Assembly: GCA_905479845.1 (NCBI GenBank)
Contig: CAJQOB010000112.1
Location: forward strand, 1-5,162
Source of the DNA: an uncultured Flavobacteriales bacterium
GTDB taxonomy: Bacteria; Bacteroidota; Bacteroidia; Flavobacteriales_D; Crocinitomicaceae
Length of the DNA stretch: 5,162 nucleotides
Direction of reading: 5' to 3'
The stretch's first letter is position 1, and every line of letters starts with the position of its first letter. Positions 1 to 5,162 of the stretch are shown here, one piece after another. The notes under the pieces were generated by a model. The model did no database searches. It saw only the letters and a program-made list of their open reading frames with translations, and was not told the origin of the DNA. A program made the position numbers and the translations under genes.

Positions 1-46
1 AAATTGTTCATTTACGATATTGCGAAAGTGGACGCTGATGGAAAAA
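1..46 (+). repeat. left arm of 46-bp inverted repeat (copy of DUF2339 gene codons)
   Basis: Bases 1-37 are the exact reverse complement of 782-818. After one mismatch at 38 (A here, G in the complement of 781), bases 39-46 match 773-780 again, giving 45/46 identity. Read in frame 1 this arm encodes K-L-F-I-Y-D-I-A-K-V-D-A, the same peptide as residues 758-769 of the DUF2339 protein, then D-G-K-M-R-R and a stop at 55-57. Because the arm starts at the first base of the window, the true repeat may be longer. It may be a template-switch or assembly chimera at a contig end, or the edge of a real inverted duplication. The short shared tract at 39-46 could be microhomology at the junction. Confidence 0.9.
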
Positions 47-645
47 TGCGTCGGTAATACTTCCAATAAAATCATTTTAGAGCAGAAGACGTTTGTAGAG
101 GAATATCAAACATTTTATGCTCGTGATATTGACAGCGGTTATCATGACCTTATTTATCAAATTAATGATAGTACCCTGGTAAACCGATCCAAAGCAGAAG
201 GAAGTCAACCTAAAGAGGGGATAAGTGAGGTGCGCGTAAAGAAGCGTTATCGAATAAAACAATTCATAAAACCTCATAAATACAACCCTCTTTTTGTGGT
301 AGACGATACGCTATACATTTTTAACCATTTTGAAGGTAGGATAGACGAGTTAAGCGAAAGTGGAAAGGTACTAACTTCACTGAGAATCAACCACCACAAA
401 AAGAAAGGTTGGAACCGTTTGGTATACTCCGATTTAACGCGAAAAAAGTTCTATGCCGTTTGGGTGAAGAACGGACCCAACATTTAATTGGGCTCGCTCT
501 AGATGATGAAGAACAGAATTTCAGCGCAAAAATAACGAAGCACGCCTATCCTGAAAAAGTGATCGTTCGAAATGGCTACGCCTATTACACCTACAAACCA
601 AATGTAGATGCTAACCTAAACGTGCTCTATCGTCAAAAGCTTTAA
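38..645 (+). pseudogene. C-terminal fragment of a beta-propeller-like protein, 5'-truncated and frameshifted
   Basis: The frame is open from position 2 through the repeat and reaches TAA at 485-487. A second frame then continues the same kind of sequence to TAA at 643-645. The first frame ends ...YAVWVKNG-PNI, while the second supplies TQHLIGLALDDEEQNF and a terminal VLYRQKL. Adding one base near 473-479 fuses them smoothly into about 203 residues from the Met at 38. Features such as D-x-L-Y-I-F-N at 304-324, a repeated strand-turn-strand pattern with G and N-G turns, and the YPEKVIVRNGYAYYTY stretch fit the last blades of a propeller protein of the kind common as exported or lipid-anchored Bacteroidota proteins. 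That family call is from sequence feel, not a search. No signal peptide is seen, because the 5' end is missing. A TTG at 20 could also serve as start, but it lies inside the inverted repeat, so neither start is likely native. The frameshift may be a real mutation or a base-calling or assembly error. The gene is convergent with the DUF2339 gene and overlaps its stop codon. Confidence 0.6.
473..479 (+). other. frameshift site in the propeller-like gene
   Basis: Upstream, the frame reading through GGA at 473-475 gives a propeller-like sequence. Downstream, only the frame containing ACC at 475-477 does. One missing base (for example a second A after GGA, restoring G-T-Q-H-L) is the simplest explanation. 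No slippery heptamer followed by a stem is visible, so programmed frameshifting is unlikely. Confidence 0.65.
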
Positions 646-3089
646 TCCAAGCTTGGTCCTTCTGAAGTTGTATCCTCCGTTTCGTCTTCTCCAGACAGAA
701 TTAAGTGCTTGTACTTCGTATAAAGGAACGAGATCACGAGCAAGAGAACTCCAAGTGAAATAAACGCAATTGTTTTTCCACCAGCGTCCACTTTCGCAAT
801 ATCGTAAATGAACAATTTCAACAAGGTAATTCCGAATAGAATCAATGCGAGAAGACGCAGGTGTGGTCGTTTCTTCCAAATACCGAATGCGATCAATCCA
901 AAGGCATAAATTCCACCGAAAATTGTCAATCCTGCACGGTAGAAATCTCCACCACCGTTCATTCGCTTGAGGTGAATCAATTCTGAACAAACCACCCAAA
1001 CAAGGCAAATGTGTATCACAATTTCAATTACCTGCTTGAAGAATTTGTCTCGATAGAAATGTCTCAACGAATACCAATTTGACCAAAGAGTAAACCCTAG
1101 CGCGGCATAACCGATGTAACGTATGTTGTAAATAAGGCTGTATGCTGCTGATGGTTCACTGTACACAGGGAGATCTAAAAGTGCACGATCACGAATCATG
1201 CTCATATTGAATAGACCTATACTGAGGAAAGCCAGTACCGCAACGGCACTTGCTGTTCCGAGGACAAAAGAAAGTACGTTGTTTTTCCAGAAATAGCGAT
1301 TCCCCAGTTGCAGTGCTCCCGTGAAAATCAAGCTGAAAATTAACATCCAGATTGTTTTTATCTTCTTCAAACTTGAGAAGAAGCTTCCGAAGAATCCAGA
1401 TTCTGCTTCCTCCAACCTTGCTCGTTGTTCCCAATAGACATCAATTTCGTTCAGCATCGAAACAAACAAAACGATTACTCCAAAAAACACCAGAGCATTC
1501 GATAGAAATACAAAAAATCCACTCTTAGCGTTCATTTTCGATTCTTCATCCACCACCTTCGTTTTTAAGTAGCTGATAACAAAAATTACTCCTGCTAATA
1601 CCATCGCAGCTAGGAAGTATTCATTGAATATTGGTGTGATCGTCTTTGGGAAAGGGTAAGCATGAATGTCGCTGCTCATTTCTGACCATGAAATCAATAA
1701 ACTGATGAATGCCAATGCAATTGGGATGTAGGAGATTCTTTCAAAGAACCCATCTTTTTTTCTCCAAGCGATCGAAAAGAAGAGTGCCGCTTGTAGAGAC
1801 CACATAATTGTGATCCAATTCCCGCTAAACATCATAGGGATGGCGAGAGTGGCATAAATCAACATGAACCCGAATGAGAGGTAGTACAGACGGTGATCCG
1901 CCTCCTTTTGCTTTGAAGTGATGAATGTCACCAATCCTTGCGATGCAGCAAAAAGAAGTGTGTAAACACCATCAATAATTGGGTCGTCGTAAATCGCATT
2001 TGCGAAGATGATCCCGAAGGTATAACCAAAGATAGAGTTCAGAATAACGATAGTTGTTCCACCGCCACCAAGACCTTCTTTGTATTTCATTTTGTTGGCA
2101 ATAAGCATTGCATAGAACATCAGGTAGAATACAATGCTAAAAATGAACAATGTTTCGTAGTCTGACTCAAGCCAGAATGTTGCTCGAAGGGATAAAACAA
2201 GAAAAATAAACCAAGTACATCCGAAAGCAACGGCAAAAACGGGCTGCCAGTTTTTTCGGAAGGCGAGATAAAGGATTCCTGCATTAATGATGGACATGTA
2301 CACGAACAGCGCGAATGTCGTACCTGTATTATCTTGAAGTAGAAATGGAACAGCGTATGCCCCAATTAATCCAACAATGGCAATAATCTGCTTGTCGTAG
2401 CGTATGGCGGCCAAGGAAGTAATAACAGTCAATAACAGCATGCTGCCAAATGCCACGGTTTTCGGGAACATGTCATAGAAGTCGTAGCCAATGAAGGTCA
2501 CGATGTAGGCAACGGCCATACCTCCCGCGAACATTACAGCACTTAGGTTTTCGTATTTCTTTTTTAGGTAAACGGCAAATCCGATTAGGATAACTCCAGC
2601 CAAATAACCCAATGCTATTCTCATAACTGGTCCCAGAAGGTCTTTGTCGATGGCGTATTTTACACCTACACCAATACCTATTAAGATAATCGCAATACCA
2701 ATTTTGTTCGCTAAATTTTCTCCTAAGAAAGATTCAACAGTTGATTTTTCTTGAGGCTTTTGATGGACAACCGGAGTTGGTTTTGGCTCTTTTCGAACGG
2801 GTGGTTCAATTACCTTTTCAACCACAGGCTGTACCACTGGAGGGAGCTTGTCCGCAGTTGGTTCAGGAACCTTTTTCTCAACGATTGGCTCCTTCGGAGT
2901 TTCAATCTTTTCAGGTTGAACTTGGCTCGCTTTAGCTTCTTCTTCCTTAGCTAATTTCTCGATTTTTGCATGAAGTTCTCTAATTTCTCCTTGCAATTCA
3001 TTGAAGTTCCCACGTAACTGCGTTTGCTTGTGAATTAACACATCAAGTCGAGATCGTAGCTGCTGAATTTTTGCACTATTTGACTCCAT
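642..3089 (-). CDS. DUF2339 family multi-pass membrane protein
   Basis: An 815-residue protein matching the DUF2339 (PF10101) pattern; the function of this family is not established. Residues 1-55 form a charged heptad-type coiled coil. Residues 56-116 are a Pro/Glu/Lys/Val-rich linker with loosely repeated units (EPIVEKKVPEP, QPVVEKVIEPP). From about residue 119 the family signature begins: E-x-F-L-G-E-N-x-x-x-K-I-G, a hydrophobic helix, then K-Y-A-I and L-G-P-V-M-R-I-A-L-G near 144-161. A long run of hydrophobic helices follows, roughly twenty or more, with the typical W-x-L-Q-A-A at 430-435 and the terminal K-L-F-I-Y-D-I-A-K-V-D-A at 758-769 before the last helix (773-790). The tail, 798-815, is acidic and Ser/Thr-rich. 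The start at 3089 is the first Met of the coiled coil. Its leader is A-rich with no Shine-Dalgarno, as is usual in Bacteroidota. The gene lies downstream of the serine hydrolase in the same orientation but behind a likely terminator, so it is probably transcribed separately. Its stop overlaps that of the convergent propeller fragment. Confidence 0.93.
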   Translation of the reverse strand: MESNSAKIQQLRSRLDVLIHKQTQLRGNFNELQGEIRELHAKIEKLAKEEEAKASQVQPEKIETPKEPIVEKKVPEPTADKLPPVVQPVVEKVIEPPVRKEPKPTPVVHQKPQEKSTVESFLGENLANKIGIAIILIGIGVGVKYAIDKDLLGPVMRIALGYLAGVILIGFAVYLKKKYENLSAVMFAGGMAVAYIVTFIGYDFYDMFPKTVAFGSMLLLTVITSLAAIRYDKQIIAIVGLIGAYAVPFLLQDNTGTTFALFVYMSIINAGILYLAFRKNWQPVFAVAFGCTWFIFLVLSLRATFWLESDYETLFIFSIVFYLMFYAMLIANKMKYKEGLGGGGTTIVILNSIFGYTFGIIFANAIYDDPIIDGVYTLLFAASQGLVTFITSKQKEADHRLYYLSFGFMLIYATLAIPMMFSGNWITIMWSLQAALFFSIAWRKKDGFFERISYIPIALAFISLLISWSEMSSDIHAYPFPKTITPIFNEYFLAAMVLAGVIFVISYLKTKVVDEESKMNAKSGFFVFLSNALVFFGVIVLFVSMLNEIDVYWEQRARLEEAESGFFGSFFSSLKKIKTIWMLIFSLIFTGALQLGNRYFWKNNVLSFVLGTASAVAVLAFLSIGLFNMSMIRDRALLDLPVYSEPSAAYSLIYNIRYIGYAALGFTLWSNWYSLRHFYRDKFFKQVIEIVIHICLVWVVCSELIHLKRMNGGGDFYRAGLTIFGGIYAFGLIAFGIWKKRPHLRLLALILFGITLLKLFIYDIAKVDAGGKTIAFISLGVLLLVISFLYTKYKHLILSGEDETEDTTSEGPSLD
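773..818 (-). repeat. right arm of 46-bp inverted repeat, inside the DUF2339 gene
   Basis: This arm is complementary to bases 1-46 with one mismatch (781 versus 38). It covers codons 758-773 of the DUF2339 gene, where the coding frame is intact and the residues fit the family's conserved C-terminal end. It is therefore the native copy, and the one at the left edge is the derived copy. Confidence 0.9.
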
Positions 3090-3181
3090 ATTGAATAGTT
3101 TTAATTAGTACTCATTTAAAGTTGAAGCTGAATTTCCCAGTGCTAACGGGCGATGTAGCGTAGATTTGCACTTCAATTTTA

Positions 3182-3211
3182 GAAAAGCCCTATGTCAAGT
3201 TTAGGCTTTTC
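3182..3211 (-). terminator. rho-independent-type terminator after the permease-hydrolase unit
   Basis: Bases 3182-3189 (GAAAAGCC) pair perfectly with 3204-3211 (GGCTTTTC), an 8-bp stem around a 14-base loop. A G-U pair, or two further pairs past a bulged G, could extend it. On the minus strand the 3' arm ends in TTTTC followed by TAAAATT. The hairpin begins 37 bases after the serine hydrolase stop codon, which is the expected place for a terminator of the minus-strand unit. The U tract is short, so efficiency may be modest. The stem is nearly symmetric, but no + strand gene leads into it here. Confidence 0.65.
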
Positions 3212-3248
3212 AGAAGTAGTAAGTTCCCAATAAATGCTAAATCAGGTT

Positions 3249-4451
3249 TTACTGGATCTCCAAAAGTAGCTGCCCGAGGCGTGCTAAAAATGGCCTCGCA
3301 AGCTCCTCATATTCGTACTTTCCGTCATTTACGGTGTCGTTAGAATTGACATACAAATTGACCGTAAGAACATAGTGACGATTTGTTTTAGGATCGTGGA
3401 CATAAGCCGTTTCGGTCACAAATCCATAGGATAATCCCAATTTACTGTAAGTAATTACTGAATCATATTTAGGGTTTTCATCTCCATGGATGAGGTATTT
3501 GTAAAGATTGTCTGGATATTTCTTTTTATCGAAGTATTTTTTCTTGCGCAAGTCTTTAGGTACAGATTTCATCGATTCAAGTAACATTTCACGATCTTGA
3601 TCTCTGATGTCCCAGCAATCAGCCTCTGCAAAGAACTGCGGGAAGAAAAAACGCATACTGGTTGAGTGGATGTCTTGAACTGAGTATTCTAAATTGTAAT
3701 TAAAATCGAAAGGGCCATCAACTATTTCTCGTCTGTATTCGTGTTTTGATCCAAGTAGTTTTGTGCTGTCGTAGATGTAGTTCGAAGCAAATTGTTCCAA
3801 TTCAAGTTGACTACTTTGTTGTGAGTACGACTTCCCAGTTGACGATTCTTCCAATTTAAAGCCATGAGTTTTCATGTTCAATGGCATTTCACACCCACTG
3901 AAATCTTTGTAAATGTTCGTTTCAACCAGTCCACGTTGATTCAATTCTTCATTGATGCGTTTAGGTGTAAGGAAGTGGTAGAGCGAATTGTAATAGGTGT
4001 TGTTACTCACAATGATGAGTTCTCGAATCATTTCCTCAAAGCTGATGTTTGATTTTCTCGATTCATTCACAAATTTCATGTTTCCACATTCAAAATCGCG
4101 CTCAAATTTGAGCTTTGTCTTTGTGGAAAAATCCAATTCTTTGAGTTTTTCCAGTGACAACAGTGCAACAGGCAGTTTCACCACACTTGCAGGATAGAAA
4201 TACCAAGACGGAGTCGTGTAATTGTACGTGTCTCCCAGGTAAAGCGAAGAATCGTGCTCGATAACATCTGTTATCATGAATTGAAAACGGTATTTCTCAC
4301 GGTTATCCAAAACATGATCCACCAAAGAATCTACCCCATGGAGTTGATCAACAAGATCTATCCCCATTGGTTCATCTGCAATCGCTTGACTAAAAACGAC
4401 ACTATTCGTCGTGATCATCAACAAGATCAGTATCGTTCTGAACTGTATCAT
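3249..4451 (-). CDS. secreted class A beta-lactamase-like serine hydrolase
   Basis: A 400-residue exported protein of the PBP/beta-lactamase fold (resembling PF13354, Beta-lactamase2). Residues 1-25 form a signal peptide: M-I-Q-F-R, hydrophobic ILILLM, and an A-I-A cleavage site before D26; there is no lipobox Cys. Catalytic motifs in order: S89-V-V-K92 (the SxxK motif, within YPASVVKLPV), S149-N-N151 (the SDN equivalent), E188-M-P-L-N192 (matching the class A ExxLN of the omega loop), and K337-L-G339 (the KTG equivalent). The spacing S89 to S149 is 60 residues, exactly that of class A enzymes (S70 to S130). SNN to KLG is 188 residues rather than about 104, so roughly 80 extra residues lie between, mostly about 193-258. 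The protein is therefore longer than a typical class A enzyme of about 290. The role could be beta-lactam hydrolysis, a peptidoglycan or peptide hydrolase activity, or another serine acylation reaction; sequence alone does not decide. The start at 4451 is favoured because the next Met (residue 12) would destroy the signal peptide. The gene starts 50 bases inside the upstream permease gene, so the two are likely translationally coupled. Confidence 0.85.
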   Translation of the reverse strand: MIQFRTILILLMITTNSVVFSQAIADEPMGIDLVDQLHGVDSLVDHVLDNREKYRFQFMITDVIEHDSSLYLGDTYNYTTPSWYFYPASVVKLPVALLSLEKLKELDFSTKTKLKFERDFECGNMKFVNESRKSNISFEEMIRELIIVSNNTYYNSLYHFLTPKRINEELNQRGLVETNIYKDFSGCEMPLNMKTHGFKLEESSTGKSYSQQSSQLELEQFASNYIYDSTKLLGSKHEYRREIVDGPFDFNYNLEYSVQDIHSTSMRFFFPQFFAEADCWDIRDQDREMLLESMKSVPKDLRKKKYFDKKKYPDNLYKYLIHGDENPKYDSVITYSKLGLSYGFVTETAYVHDPKTNRHYVLTVNLYVNSNDTVNDGKYEYEELARPFLARLGQLLLEIQ

Positions 4452-5162
4452 TCGTTGTTTTTGTAATGAAATAAATGATCACTGCTGGCGCAATCACGAT
4501 GAAGAACCAAAGGATAATTATTGGTTGTTCAAGGGCAAAGTATGCCATCATCCATAGAGATAATGCAATGAAAATAATCGGGGATACAGGGTATAACCAG
4601 GCCTTTACTGTGTTTTCAGTAGCCATTTTCTTACTTCGCAAAATGAATATTCCAACCACAGTTAACAATGCAAATACTGATAAGGTAAATCCAGTAAACT
4701 TGATAATGTCATCGAAAGGAACTGTGAACACCAAAATAATTGAAATTACTGCCATGACTGCAATTGCTATTCGAGGAGCCCCGCCAGAGCTTTCTTTTCC
4801 GAGTGCTTTGAACAATGAGTGATCCTTACCCATTTGTTGTGCAACTCTCGGTCCCGCAATGAACATCGCATTTACACCCGAGATCAATGCAAGTGAGAAT
4901 ACAGCACTGAAGAATAAGGCGACTTTGCTTCCGAGAAGTTTCTCCGAGACTACGTTCCCTAAATCTACTTGAAAGGCAAGTTCTTCAAATGTTGCCACGT
5001 GCATGAAAACGGAATTCAATAACAAGTACAACACAGTAACAATCAATGTTCCGACCATTAAAGAAAAGGGAAGATTCTTCTTTGGGTTTTCTAGATTGCC
5101 AACGATGTATGAACTAGCATTCCATCCGCTGTATGCGAACATCACCCAAACGAGTGAACCAG
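4402..5162 (-). CDS. APC-family amino acid permease, C-terminal half (5' end beyond window)
   Basis: The frame is open to the right edge, reading ...G-S-L-V-W-V-M-F-A-Y-S-G-W-N-A. This is the conserved transmembrane helix 6 region of amino acid-polyamine-organocation transporters, followed by their typical E-N-P-K-K-N-L-P loop. The protein continues with six further hydrophobic segments, consistent with helices 7-12 of a 12-helix carrier. A loop reading G-P-R-V-A-Q-Q-M-G-K-D corresponds to the family's conserved R-x-x-x-x-M-x-x-D after helix 8. About 253 residues are visible, roughly half of a usual 430-500. The C-terminal tail after the last helix is short, polar and acidic (ending DLVDDHDE), and its codons overlap the start of the serine hydrolase gene. 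A GTG at 5143-5145 is internal and not the real start. The protein acts in the inner membrane, presumably as an amino acid symporter or exchanger; the substrate cannot be told from this half. The promoter lies outside the window. Confidence 0.93.
   Translation of the reverse strand, partial: GSLVWVMFAYSGWNASSYIVGNLENPKKNLPFSLMVGTLIVTVLYLLLNSVFMHVATFEELAFQVDLGNVVSEKLLGSKVALFFSAVFSLALISGVNAMFIAGPRVAQQMGKDHSLFKALGKESSGGAPRIAIAVMAVISIILVFTVPFDDIIKFTGFTLSVFALLTVVGIFILRSKKMATENTVKAWLYPVSPIIFIALSLWMMAYFALEQPIIILWFFIVIAPAVIIYFITKTTNDTVQNDTDLVDDHDE

Noticed and set aside
1..57. A second DUF2339 gene (paralogue) ending at the left edge
   Set aside because: The identity with the native copy is complete at nucleotide level over 37 bases and then stops sharply. 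A diverged paralogue would show scattered synonymous changes and retain the final helix.
77..277. Minus-strand open frame of 66 codons opposite the propeller fragment
   Set aside because: It lies wholly opposite the better-supported + strand frame, has no start context, and its composition is what antisense of a beta-rich protein gives.
438..480. Programmed -1 frameshift in the propeller-like gene
   Set aside because: The change of frame is formally -1, but no X-XXY-YYZ slippery heptamer occurs at 470-480. The A6 run at 442-447 lies too far upstream, because the frame after it still gives propeller-like residues. No downstream stem was evident.
616..1008. Minus-strand open frame of 130 codons overlapping the DUF2339 C-terminus
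   Set aside because: It is a shifted frame of the DUF2339 gene. The in-frame product carries the family's conserved residues, so this is a shadow.
3090..3180. Bacteroidota-type promoter (TTG / TAnnTTTG) ahead of the DUF2339 gene
   Set aside because: A TTG at about 3174-3176 on the minus strand is followed at roughly suitable distance only by TACATCGC, which matches the -7 box too poorly to report. The start lies beyond a terminator, so a promoter probably exists but cannot be placed.
4475..4822. Plus-strand open frame of 115 codons within the permease region
   Set aside because: It is antisense to the conserved transmembrane part of the permease, whose family motifs are clear. The antisense product has no recognisable features.

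Overview
The window looks like a piece of a Bacteroidota chromosome, probably a Flavobacteriales-type bacterium. Base composition is moderately AT-rich by eye, start codons have A-rich leaders without Shine-Dalgarno sequences, and the gene families (DUF2339 membrane protein, secreted class A-like serine hydrolase, propeller-type surface protein) are typical of that phylum. This placement is inference from style and content, not from a marker gene.

Layout, left to right. Positions 1-46 are an almost perfect inverted copy (45 of 46 bases, the first 37 identical) of 773-818, which lies inside the large membrane-protein gene. Positions 38-645 on the + strand hold the C-terminal part of a beta-propeller-like protein. 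It has lost its 5' end at the repeat and carries a one-base frameshift near 473-479. Its restored reading frame ends at 643-645, overlapping the stop codon of the convergent minus-strand gene 642-3089. That gene encodes an 815-residue DUF2339 multi-pass membrane protein with an N-terminal coiled coil and a Pro/Glu/Lys-rich linker. A 159-base spacer (3090-3248) holds a rho-independent-type hairpin at 3182-3211. Upstream of it on the minus strand lie a secreted class A beta-lactamase-like serine hydrolase (3249-4451) and, overlapping its start by 50 bases, the C-terminal half of an APC-family amino acid permease that runs off the right edge.

How the genes relate. The permease and serine hydrolase are almost certainly co-transcribed and translationally coupled, and their transcript probably ends at the hairpin. 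The DUF2339 gene has the same orientation but is probably its own unit. All three minus-strand products act in the cell envelope (amino acid uptake, exported hydrolase, inner-membrane protein of unknown role), but nothing here proves a joint pathway.

The most unusual points are the inverted repeat at the left edge (chimeric assembly or recombination), the frameshifted propeller fragment, and the serine hydrolase. The hydrolase keeps a nearly complete class A beta-lactamase catalytic set, including an ExxLN motif, but carries a large insertion. No mobile element, CRISPR array, tRNA or rRNA was seen, and I found no convincing new defence or mobile system.
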